From assembly GCF_905171765.1 (NCBI RefSeq), contig NC_053390.1, positions 302,043,122 through 302,107,121 on the forward strand: a DNA stretch of 64,000 nucleotides, in the 5' to 3' direction. This document shows positions 44,631-55,149 of the stretch, piece by piece. The DNA comes from Bufo bufo (lineage: Eukaryota; Chordata; Amphibia; Anura; Bufonidae). The notes under the pieces were generated by a model. That model did not search any database and was not told the origin of the DNA. It worked only from the letters and a program-made list of their open reading frames with translations. The stretch's first letter is position 1, and the number at the start of each line of letters is the position of its first letter. The translations under genes were made by a program, and so were the position numbers.

Positions 44631-45925
44631 AAAGAGGACCTTTCACCACTCCTGACATGCCTGTTTTAATAGCTTCATGCACCCGCCCCCCCCCCCCCCC
44701 CCCCCCCCCCAATGTAATACCAATTCTGGAGTACCTATTCTTATGGCTCTATGTTGTCCTATTCCTGTATTATTTCAACTAGAAGTTATAATTGAATTGC
44801 TATTAGCCTGACACCCCCCCTCCCCCCCCCTGCGGTTTGCTGCGTTTCCGGGTTATTCGGGTCACTGGCGACCCGATAACCCGGAACAGGATGGTGATCG
44901 GTGGTGTGATAATACACCACCAATCACCATCCTGCGATCCTGAGAGGTGATGGTGACATCACCTCTCAGGATCGCTTCCGATTGGCTGCAGGGCGGTTTA
45001 AACTTACTGCAGCTCTGCCTCCTCTTCCTTTCTGTGTCCGGAGCCCGTGGAGAGAGGAGCCTGCGTCGGATCTCTACCCAGCAACCCCCCATATCTGCCC
45101 AGCAACCCCCTTCTGAACGTCCACAGTGCCATCTGGCACTAAATGGTACATGGGGACAGGTTAGGTTAGCCAGGGATATTCAGGGAAAGTTTAGGGGAAA
45201 AAATAAATAAATAAATAAATAAAGTTTAACTGTTGCATCACCCTGATCGGGTGTCTGGGGTCCACAGCACAGCTGTGTGACCCTAGAACCCTCAAGAGTT
45301 CTGCAGCTTGCCCCCCTGCCCCCCCTTCCACACACACATATTTAGTTCCAGTCCCTCGCCGCCAGATCCCCGTTCGCTTGTGGGACCGTGCGGAAAGATC
45401 AACGCAGCCTCCCTACCCACCCCCTCCAGGTACCTATCCCCATGGGTGAGACCCGTGCCCTTACCAGTGGAAACCTATTGCTGGTCAGATATAAGGACAA
45501 GGTTTTGGAAAATTTCTGAATAATTTCAAGATTTGCTTCTAAACTTCTAAGCCTTGTAACGTACCCAAAAAATAAAATGGCATTCCCAAAATGATCCAAA
45601 CATGAAGTAGACATATGGGGATGTAAATTAATAACTATTTTTGGAGGTATTACTATGAATTATAGAAGTAGAGAAATTGAAACTTGGAAATTTGCTAATT
45701 TTTCCAAATTTTTGGTAAATGTGGTATTTTTTTTATAAATAAAAATGAATTTTTTTGACTCCATTTTACCAGTGTCATGAAGTACAATATGTGCCGGAAA
45801 AAACATCTTAGAATGGCCTGGATAAGTAAAAGAGTTTTAAAGTTATTCACACATAAAATGACACTAGTCAGATTTGCAAAAAATGGCCTGGTCCTTAAGG
45901 TGAAAATGAGCCCGGTCCATAAGGG
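44630..45925. mobile_element. Non-autonomous piggyBac-type element with captured fragment
   Basis: The right end AAGGGGTTAA (45925) matches TTAA-flanked repeats in this window. The left side holds other repeat families, a C run of about 28 bases (44684-44711), and a GC-rich inverted repeat (CACCATCCTGCGATCCTGAG around 44930). A transposase fragment (45346-45505) lies inside. The left boundary is uncertain. Confidence 0.5.
45346..45505 (+). pseudogene. piggyBac transposase fragment
   Basis: About 160 bases align in sense orientation with the transposase gene at 6734-8143 (its complement at about 7295-7455), for example CCCTCGCCGCCAGAT and CCCCCTCCAGGTACCTATCC. They correspond to the region just after the second catalytic aspartate. 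An in-frame stop and altered codons show it is a relic. Confidence 0.85.
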
Positions 45926-46408
45926 GTTAATATATCCTGGTCACATCTTCAGCATCATGCCTAAATAAAGTTACTTTCATATATACATACAGAAATGGAT
46001 AGTGCCGCTTGCCTGTCGGACCACATTGACTATAATGGAAACTGGCAGGGATCTGGCTGCTCTTCGCATGCACTACAATGTGCAGAAAGCCCAGAAGAAG
46101 CAAGTGGAGGATTAGAGTGGTGGAAGTTCTGGCAATAATAACTGTACACGTGGATCACAATGGCAAATCTCACACCGATACCCCCTAGGTCCATACAATG
46201 ACAAGAGGGCTCATCCTTTTTTTCCCCACAGCGCAAATCATGATGTTGGGTCTCCTGTCTAGTATTAGGGTGCTCTTGGCTTTAAGTGTTTGTGCAGGTG
46301 CAAGGCAGGAGGTGTAGTCTCTCCTTACTAAAGTGGGTAGCAATACATTTGACAGTAACAAGGCACAATTCCAAAGTAGTTCACAGTGCAATTCTTCCCA
46401 ATAGCATA
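45926..46408. other. Spacer, nothing recognised
   Basis: No gene or repeat boundary seen. Confidence 0.4.
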
Positions 46409-46847
46409 TAGAGATGTCGCGAACATAAAATTTTCTGTTCGCGAACGGCGAACGCGAATTTCCGCAAATGTTCGCAAACGGGCGAACCGCCATAGACTTC
46501 AATAGGCAGGCGATTTTTAAAACCCACAGGGACTCTTTCTGGCCACAATAGTGATGGAAAAGTTGTTTCATCAAGGGGACTAACACCTGGACTGTGGCAT
46601 GCCGGAGGGGGATCCATGGCAAAACTCACATGGAAAATTACGTAGTTGACGCAGAGTCAGGTTTTAATCCATAAAGGGCATAAATCACCTAACATTCCTA
46701 AATTGTTTGGAATAACGTGCTATAAAACATCAGGTATGATGTTGTATCGACCAGGTAGTGTAAGGGTTACGCCCGCTTCACAGTGACAGACCAAACTCTT
46801 ACAGACCTAACTCCCCGTTTAACGCACCGCAAATAACCGCAAACAGC

Positions 46848-47338
46848 CCATTTGCACAAGGTTGGATACCAAACTAGCCATGTCCCGTTCCTTGTCCTCA
46901 CTGACGTCATTGAAGGTCTCTTCCTCCACCCAGCCACGTACAACACCAAGGGTCCCCGAAAGGTGACAACAAGCCCCCTGGGACGCCTGCTGTGGTTGGT
47001 CTTCCACCTCCTCAAAGCCGCCTTCCTCCTCTGACTCCTCTTCTTCAGACTCCTCTCTCTGCGTTGCCGCAGGTCCAGCAATCGACGACGACAAGGCTGC
47101 TTTTGGTAGTGATGGTGACCACAACTCTTCCTCTTCATGCTCATCTACGGCCTGATCCAGCACTCTTTGCAGGGCACGCTCCAGAAAAAACGCATATGGG
47201 ATGAGGTCGATGATGTTGCCTTGGGTTTGACTGACCAGGTTTGTCACCTCCGCAAAAGTACGCATGAGCCTACAGCCATTGTGCATGAGCGCTCAGTAAC
47301 GTGGCCAAAAATACCCAACTCCGCAGAGGCTGTCCTCT
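46848..47338 (-). pseudogene. Diverged hAT transposase fragment
   Basis: Minus-strand translation (AEVTNLVSQTQGNIIDLIPY, ALQRVLDQAVDEHEEEELW, ESEEEESEEEGG, SNLVQMG) parallels 49119-49560 of the larger transposase nearby, but with many differences. It covers only the region around the acidic insertion. It ends abruptly at a T run near 47340. Confidence 0.8.
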
Positions 47339-47367
47339 TTTTTTTATTATTAAAAAAATCTGTTCTT

Positions 47368-47790
47368 ACCAGTTTAATCTCTGTTTTGCCCCTATCAGGG
47401 GCCGGTGTATGGAATAGATTTTAGGAACCGGGAGATGGAAAAAGATGGTTGGTCGGTCCTCTTACTTCCAATTTGGGGCACTGCGCGTGCGCCGTGCAGT
47501 GTACTGTGCTACCCTGTATGAGTGGTATGTTAAGTAGTACTATTCCTATCAGTTTAATCCCTGTTACGTCCCCTATCAGGGGCCGGTGTATGGAATAGAT
47601 TTTAGGAACCGGGAGATGGAAAAATATGCTTGGTTGGTCCTCTTACTTCCAATTTGGGGCACTGCGCGTGCGCCGCGCAATGTACTGTGCCACCCTATAT
47701 GAGTGGTGTGTTAAGTAGTACTATTCTTATCAGTTTAATCCCTGTTATGTCCCCTATCAGGGGAAGTGTATCGAATAGATTTTAGACAAC
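47368..47790. repeat. About 180-bp tandem repeat
   Basis: CAGTTTAATC(T/C)CTGTT and CCCCTATCAGGGGCCGGTGT recur at about 47370, 47549 and 47730. The third copy is partial. Confidence 0.85.
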
Positions 47791-48507
47791 CGCAAAGAGT
47801 TGTCAATAGTTGACACACTCATGACATAAATTTTATTCCTCTATGCGTCAATCTTGGTGTAGTGATGACTGTGCTCGTGCGCTTGTTTGGGAGATTGCAG
47901 GCGATGGCGGTTTTTCAAAGCCTATGGTCGTGCTGAGGTAGTTCAGTGACAGTTAAGTGACCCAGAAAACAATGATTCTGCAGTGTGGGCCCATTGTTGG
48001 CCTAGTAGGCTTTAATGATCACCTTAGATGATCACAAAGAAAATGAATGTTTTTTCTATGCAAAATTATCCAGCCGATCGCTTTTGGTCTGTTCACAATG
48101 AAGCAACGACCTTATCATCTGGGGTGTGCCAACATTGCCATTGCCAACACACTCATAGAGGTGATCGCTTCATTGTGAGCCCCTTCACCACAACAAGGTA
48201 ACGATCACGAAGGGGAATTGACACATGTATGTGCCTTTTTTTTTGTTTTGTTTTTGCAGCCACAGTGCAGCACCAGAGGCCAGAAAAATTAGGCATGTAC
48301 ACATTCCTGAAAAATTAGGTATTGTTGCAGCCAGTGCTGTAGCAGCGGCCGGAAAAAATGATGTTTTCCAGGCAGAAAGTGCACTAAAACATTGCGGCTT
48401 GAACCCTAGTTGGTGGCGGAGAAGTCACGCAAGTCATCCGGCATGCAGAGATTAAATACAGCAGCGTGTGGACCATTTTTAGCCCAAGGCATCTCATCAG
48501 GCCTTTT
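47791..48507. other. 3' untranslated part of hAT element 2
   Basis: Non-coding in both strands. Contains direct repeats such as AAAAATTAGG(C/T)AT near 48286-48320. It lies between the transposase stop and the tandem repeats, where the 3' end of the transposon RNA would fall. Confidence 0.5.
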
Positions 48508-51500
48508 TTAGTCAAATGCATCCCCCACTGTCAGTCCCTTCGGGATCCATGCCTCATTCATCTTAATAAAGGTGAGGTAATCTAGACTTTTTTGACCTAG
48601 GCAGGCCAGAAGTTCTATCGCAAATTGGGAAAGCTCAGGCCACAGGTCAAGCCTGCACACCCAGCAGTCAAGGGGTTCATCGCTCCTCAGAGTGTCGATA
48701 TCTGCAGTTAAGGCGAGGTAGTCTGCTACCTGTCGGTCGAGTCGTTCTCTGAGGGTGGACCCTGAAGGGCTGTGGCGATGCGTAGGACTTAAAAAGCTCT
48801 GCATGTCCTCCATCAACAACACGTCTGTAAAGTGTCCTGTCCTTGCCGGCGTGGTCGTGGTAGGAGGAGGATTACTTTCACCTCTTCCCCTGTTAGATTC
48901 CCGTTGTGCTGTGACTTTACCCTTATACGCTGTGTAAAGCATACTTTTTAACTTGTTTTGTAACTGCTGCATCCTTTCTGACTTCCGGTAATTCTGTAAC
49001 ATTTCAGCCACTTTCTGCTTATACCGGGGGTCTAGTAGCGTGGCCACCCAGGACAGGTCGTTCTCCTTCAGCCTTTTTATACGTGGGTCCCTCAACAGGC
49101 ATGACAGCATGAAAGACCCCATTTGCACAAGGTTGGATGCCGAGCTACTCATGTCCTGTTCCTCGTCCTCACTGATGTCATTGAAGGTCTGTTCTTCCCC
49201 CCAGCCACGTACAACACCACGGGTACCAGATAGGTGACAACGAGCACCCTGGGATGCCTGCTGTGGTTGGTCTTCCTCCTCCTCAAAGCCACATTCCTCC
49301 TCTGACTCCTCTTCCTCAGACTCCTCTTCCAGCGTTGCTGCAGGTCCAGCAAGCGATGGTGATGGTGACCACAACTCTTCCTCTTCACGCAAATCTATGG
49401 CCTGATCCAGCACTCTTCGCAGGGCACGCTCCAGGAAGAAAACAAATGGGATGATGTCGCTGATGGTGCCTTCGGTGCAACTGACTAGGTTTGTCACCTC
49501 CTCAAAAGGACGCATGAGCATACAGGCATTGGGCATGAGCGTCCAGTAACGTGGCAAAAAAATACTCAGCTCCGCAGAGGCTGTCCTAGCACCCCGGTCA
49601 TACAAATACTCGTTGACAGATTTTTCTTGTTGGAGCAGGCGGTCGAACATTAGGAGTGTTGAATTCCAACGTGTCAGGCTGTCGCAAATCAAGCGCCTCA
49701 CTGGCATGTTGTTCAGCCGCTGAATATCGGAAAAAGTGTGCCATGGCCGTGTAGGAACGCCTGAAATGGCCACACACCTTTCTGGCCTGCTTGAGGATGT
49801 CCTGTAAGCCTGGGTACTTATGCACAAAGTGTTGTACAATCAGATTCAACACGTGCCATGCACAGCACATGTGTCAACTTGCCCAAATTCAATGCCGCCA
49901 GCAAATTGCTTCCGTTGTCACACACCACTTTGCCGAACCCCAGTTGGTGCAGGGTCAGCCACTGATCCACCTGTGCGTTCAGGGCGGACAGGAGTGCTGG
50001 TCCGGTGTGACTCTCTGCTTTCAGGCAAGTCAACCCCAAGACGGTGTGACACTGTCGTATCCGGGATGTGGAATAGCCCCTGGGGAGCTGGGGGGGTGCA
50101 GTTGATGTGGAGCAAGACGCAGCAGCAGAAGAGGACTCAGCCGAGGTTAGCAAAGAGGATGGAGTAGGAGGAGTAGAGGAGGTGGCAGCAGGCCTGCCTG
50201 CAAGTTGTGGCGGTGTCACCAACTCCTCTGCAGAGCCATGCATTCCATGCTTGGCAGCCATCAGCAGGTTTACCTAATGCGCAGTGTACGTGATATACCT
50301 GCCCTGACCGTGCTTTTCAGACCAGGTATCAGTGGTCAGACGGACCATTGCCCCAACACTGTGGGCCAGACATGCCATGACTTCCTTTTCCACAATAGAG
50401 TACAGGTTGGGGATTGCCTTTTGTGAAAAAAAAATTCGGCCGTGTACCTTCCACTGCGGTGTCCCAATAGCTACAAATTTTTTGAAGGCCTCAGACTCCA
50501 CCAGCTTGTATGGTAAAAGCTGGCGGCTAAGCGTTCCGACAAGCCAGCTGTCAGACGCCGGGTCAAGGGGGCGACTCTGTGACATTGGCTTCTTACGCTC
50601 AAACATTTCCTTGACAGACACCTGACTGTGGGCAGATGAGCAGGAACTGCTGAAGGTGAGAGGCGGAGTGGCGGGTGGTTGAGAGGAGGCAAGGAGGACA
50701 GCAGTGGTTGACGTGGCTGAAGATGCTGGACCAGGAGCAGGATGGTGGCTTTGAGTTTGTGTGCTGCTTGTACTCATCATGTGTTGATCCCATAGGCGTT
50801 TGTGATGTGAGATCATGTGCCTTCGCAAAGCAGTTGTACCTAGGTGGGTGTTGGACTTCCCACGACTCAGTTTCTTTTGGCACAGGTTGCAAATGGCATC
50901 GCTGTTATCAGAGGCAGACACACACAAAAAATGACACACTGCTGAGCTTTGCAATGACGGCATTCTGGTGGTGGCAACAGCATGCGTTGATTGGCGTGCT
51001 GTCTGGCTGACCCCGGGTGCCGATACATGCTGTCTGACTGTGCCACTAGCTCCTTGCGACGACCTCCCCCTGCTTCCAACTCGTCTCCTCCTCCTCTCTG
51101 TCTTCCCATCTGAACTTTCCCCCTGTTCTTCTTCTCTTCGAGCGGGCACCCACGTGACATCCACGGACACATCGTCATCATCAACCGCTTCACTTGTATC
51201 TGACAACTCAGCAAAGGAAGCAGCAGCGGGTACAACATCATCATCATCACACCGTACGTCCATGTGTGTAATGCTGCCTGACTGAGACATATCCCTGTTA
51301 TCTACATCCTCTGGCAAAAATGGTTGCGCATCACTCATTTCTTCCAACTGATGTGTAAATAACTCCTCTGACAGATCAAGTGAAGCGGCTGTGGTGCTAG
51401 TGTTGGTGGTGGCGGCAGGCGGGCGAGTGGTAACTTGAGAGGTGCCCGAAGCTGAGCTGGAGGAGGATGGTGCGTCAAGGTTCCGAGCGGAAGCTGTAGA

Positions 51501-51659
51501 AGATTGGGTGTCCTGTGTTAGCCAGTCAACTATGTCCTCAGAACTTTTCGAGTTCAGGGTACGTGGCCTCTGAACACTGGGCATTATTCTAGGGCCAAAG
51601 GAAATCACAGCACCACAACCACGACGGCCCCTGCGGGGTGGCCTGCCTCTGCCTGTCAT
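48508..51659 (-). pseudogene. hAT transposase 2, BED-finger type, broken
   Basis: Starts MTGRGRPPRRGRRG at 51659 with a basic tip and long acidic, serine-rich region. A BED zinc finger follows (CNLCQKKLSRGKSN with H-M-I-S-H-H, about residues 260-290), then the first catalytic aspartate (LTTDTWS), VVCDNGSNLLAALN, and the RW motif (SLTRWNSTLLMFDRLL). Breaks are a tryptophan-to-stop change at about 50271, frameshifts at about 49870 and 49735, and a C-terminal deletion. LLACLGQK runs directly into LDYLTFIKMNEAW, losing the dimerisation core that hAT element 1 still has (CPAASVLSERVFSTTGG). Loss of that domain should abolish multimer formation. Confidence 0.88.
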
Positions 51660-51713
51660 TTTTTATTAGATTAGTGGTACTATGCGTGCAAGGTACTGTG
51701 CCACTCGATATGA

Positions 51714-53035
51714 GTGGTGGGCAGTGGGCACAGTACAGTCTGTGGGCCTGACACACACTGGCAGGCAACTGCAATTATATTACAGAGAAAAAATTGTATG
51801 ACTTTTTTATCTGCAAGCTACTGTGCCACCAGATATGAGTGGTGGGCACTGGCAGTGGGCACAGTACACTCTGTGGGCCTGACACATACTGGCAGGCAAC
51901 TGCAATTATATTACAAAGAAAAAATTGTATTACTTTTTTATCTGCAAGCTACTGTGCCACCAGATATGAGTGGTGGGCACTGGCAGTGGGCACAGTACAC
52001 TCTGTGGGCTTGACACACACTGGCAGGCAACTGCGATTATATTACAGAGAAAAAATGGTATTACTTTTTTATCTGCAAACTACTGTGTCACCAGATATGA
52101 GTGGTGGGCACTGGCAGTGGGCACAGTACACTCTGTGGGCCTGAAATACACTCGCAGGCAACTGCAATTATATTACAGAGAAAAAATTGTATTACTTTTT
52201 TATCAGCAAGCTACTGTGCCACTAGATATGAGTGGTGGGCACTGGCAGTGGGCACAGTACATTCTGTGGGCCTGACACACACTGGCAGGCAACTGCAATT
52301 ATATTACAGAGAAAAAATTGTATTACCTTTTTATCTGCAAGCTACTGTGCCACCAGATATGAGTGGTGGGCGCTGGCAGTGGGCACAGTAAACTCTGTGG
52401 GCCTCACACACACTGGCAGAAAGCTGCAATTATATTACAGAAAAAAAATTGTATTACTTTTTTATCTGCAAGCTACTGTGCCACCAGATATGAGTGGTGG
52501 GCACTGGCAGTGGGCACAGTACACTCTGTGGGCCTGACACACACTGGCAGGCAACTGCAATTATATTACAGAGAAAAAATGGTATTACGTTTTTTATCTG
52601 CAAGCTACTCTGCCACCAGATATGAGTGGTGTGCACTGGCAGTGGGCACAGTAGAAGGCAACTCCAATTATATTACAGAGAAAAAAATTGTATTACTTTT
52701 TTATCTGCAAGCTACTGTGCCACCAGATATGAGTGGTGGGCACTGGCAGTGGGCACAGTACACTCTGTGGGCCTGACACACACTGGCAGGCAACTGCAAT
52801 TATATTACAGAGAAAAAATGGTATTACTTTTTTTATCTGCAAGCTACTCTGCCACCAGATATGAGTGGTGTGCACTGGCAGTGGGCACAGTAGAAGGCAA
52901 CTCCAATTATATTACAGAGAAAAAAATTGTATTACTTTTTTATCTGCAAGCTACTGTGCCACCAGATATGAGTGGTGGGCACTGGCAGTGGGCACAGTAC
53001 ACTCTGTGGGCCTGACACACACTGGCAGGCAACTG

Positions 53036-53038
<3 letters not shown>
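51714..53038. repeat. 131-bp tandem array with 239-bp higher-order unit
   Basis: Units containing GAGTGGTGGGCACTGGCAGT start at 51839, 51970, 52101, 52232, 52363 and 52494, exactly 131 apart. Later starts at 52626, 52733, 52865 and 52972 alternate 132 and 107, because every second unit lacks about 24 bases. This forms two copies of a 239-base higher-order unit. The array lies in the 5' leader of hAT element 2. Since 131 is not a multiple of three, the frames drift, and the open stretches are artefacts. Confidence 0.92.

Positions 53039-53064
<26 letters not shown>
53039..53064. repeat. TA microsatellite
   Basis: A run of TA units of about 26 bases ends the 131-bp array. Confidence 0.95.
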
Positions 53065-53070
<6 letters not shown>

Positions 53071-53482
53071 CAGACTGATGTACTAGCCCTAAAAAGGGCT
53101 TTTTGGGCTGCTGTCAGGACGCTGTCCGTACAGCAGATCAGATGAGTCTTTGAGGACTGGAGTGGACACAGAACACTGGCCTAGCTAATGATTTCCCTAT
53201 TAAATCAGCAGCAGCTGCCCTGTCCCTGCTCTCACTAACACTGCAGCTTCAGAATAAATCTAAGATGGATGCTGTCCTTGCTTTTTGATAGGAGGTGGGA
53301 GGGTCTGGGAGGGAGGGTATGCTGCTGATTGGCTGGAATGTGTCTGCTGGCTGTGAGGTACTGCTCAATGATGACGTATAGGGGGCGGACCGAACATCGC
53401 ATATGTTCGCCCGCTGCGGCGAACGCGAACAAGCGATGTTCACCGGGAACTGTTCACCGGCGAATAGTTTGGGACATCTCTA

Positions 53483-54164
53483 TGTATGGATAGCAGCAAA
53501 GATGGGGGTTGTAGTATTCTCTCTGTGTTTCTAAAGTCTCTCTACAGAACCTTAGGCATGCAATTGAGATTATTGTAAACATTTCCATAATTCCTGGTCT
53601 GAGGGGTAAATAATTAAGATATGGATGGTCAAACTGTCTCAAAGTGTGTAAGGGTACATTATTAATATTCCCTCTCACATCAGCAAAGTCTGCCATAGAC
53701 ATGCACAATAGCTTGCTAACTGACTCCAATCTACTGCCTTGTAGATTCCAGACCTTCTAGTTTCCTTTCTCTCAGGGGTATTTTGGAGTAGGAATGGCTC
53801 AGAGATGAGGGTTCTTTGAGCTCAGCCCTAGTTCTGAGGAGTAATTGCAGTGTCCCCACTGCAAATATTAATATTAGTGATCAGCGAAGTATTGAAAAAT
53901 TTGATTTGGTTGGTTCAACGAATTTTACAACAAAATTCGCTTTGTGATGAATTACTTCGTCATGAGCAGCATTTCTTTGCAAGTAGTGGGTGCAATGACA
54001 GGGAGCAGTGATTGCGCCGCCGCCCATCATTGCACTCCTCAGATGCTGCGTTCATAGCTAACAGCAATAATACAGTGTAAAATAAAAAATAAAAATTAAT
54101 AAAATCATACTTACGTCATCCGTTATAGCACGAAGAGCCGGCCGCCGCCATCTTGATTGAAGAT
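53483..54164. other. Spacer with a hAT-like fragment
   Basis: No gene. At 53877-53965 AGTGATCAGCGAAGTATTG with inverted AATTCG motifs resembles a hAT-type MITE end. Confidence 0.4.
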
Positions 54165-54737
54165 CTAATTAACAACAAAAACAAACAAGCCTCAAACAAT
54201 AATAAGGGCATCTCAAATATATTAATAACACCTACAGAGTTATTCCCAAAGGAACAAACAATGATACCCAAAACCAATATATTCAAAATATAAAGTTTAT
54301 TAAGAATAAGATCACACAAATATGATTAGAAAAACATAATAACGGTGGAAAACAACCTCCATCAAACAATGGTTGAAGTGACCATAATTGTAATACAGAG
54401 TACTAGGCCCAAAAATCACATACCCTCCAATAAGATGTAGCACATGTCCTATAACCACAGGTGGGATGCAAAAAAGAATTCAAAGTAATAATACTAGACA
54501 GGAGCTCCCATATGGCCCTCACTAATTACCCAAGGAGGGACATCCCAATTATACCTACTATAGCTATCTGACCAGGCTCCATAATAAACAGAATATAAAA
54601 ATAGAAATAAATCCTACAAGTGTAACCCACCTAAAGACATGATCGGAGGTTATGTGTCCGGAGGACCAGCAGATACTTCAACTCATGTTTTGCTCACACC
54701 AGCTTCGTCAGAATTGTTTGTGTGATCTTATTCTTAA
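54165..54737 (-). mobile_element. Penelope-like relic with inverted arms
   Basis: The text GTGTGATCTTATTCTTAA occurs on the + strand at 54719 and, inverted, at about 54301-54318. Each is followed in its own direction by TAAACTxTATATTTTGAATATATTG-like sequence (for the + copy only after the later insertion, from 57969). On the minus strand a decayed hammerhead lies at 54711-54687: CTGACGA, GCT/AGC stem, then AAAAC in place of GAAAC. The ribozyme relic and the inverted partial copies suggest a Penelope-like element. Confidence 0.5.
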
Positions 54738-55149
54738 CCCTTTCTACCCTGGGTCAGTTTTCACCTCCTGCCCAGGCGATTTTTTGTGTCACTTTATGTG
54801 GTAATAACTTTGGAACACTTTTACTTATCCAAGCCATGCTGAGATAGTTCTCTCGTAACACATTGTACTTCATTACATGACATGTTAAATTTGAGTGAAT
54901 ATATTTTCCTTTATTTCTAAAAAAAAATCCAAAATTTACAATTTGGAAAAATTCACAAATTTCTAAATTTGATATTCTCTACTTTTAAGACAGATAGTAA
55001 TGCCTCATAAAATAGTTATTAGTCATCATTCCCCATATGTCTACTTTATGTTGGCATCATTTTGTAAATGTCATTTTATTTTTTTTAGGATGTTAGAAGG
55101 CTTAAAAGTTTAGAAGCCATTTTTCAGATTTTCAAAAAAAATTTGAAGC

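Larger units (their letters stand above)
46409..53482 (-). mobile_element. hAT element 2 region, composite
   Basis: Both outer ends share TAGAGATGTC in inverted orientation (46409-46418, 53473-53482), followed by GTTCGCGAAC-type subterminal motifs, as in hAT elements. Flanking 8-mers do not match. It contains a diverged second transposase fragment (46848-47338), a 180-bp tandem repeat, a nearly full-length broken transposase (48508-51659) and a 131-bp tandem array. It is probably a composite of two related hAT copies. Confidence 0.65.

Noticed and set aside
46185..46629. 145-codon minus-strand frame
   Set aside because: Spans hAT terminal sequence and unrelated flank; no domain.
51714..53065. 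Overlapping 96-137-codon open frames on the + strand
   Set aside because: They are shadows of the 131-bp tandem repeat, each starting at the same unit position.
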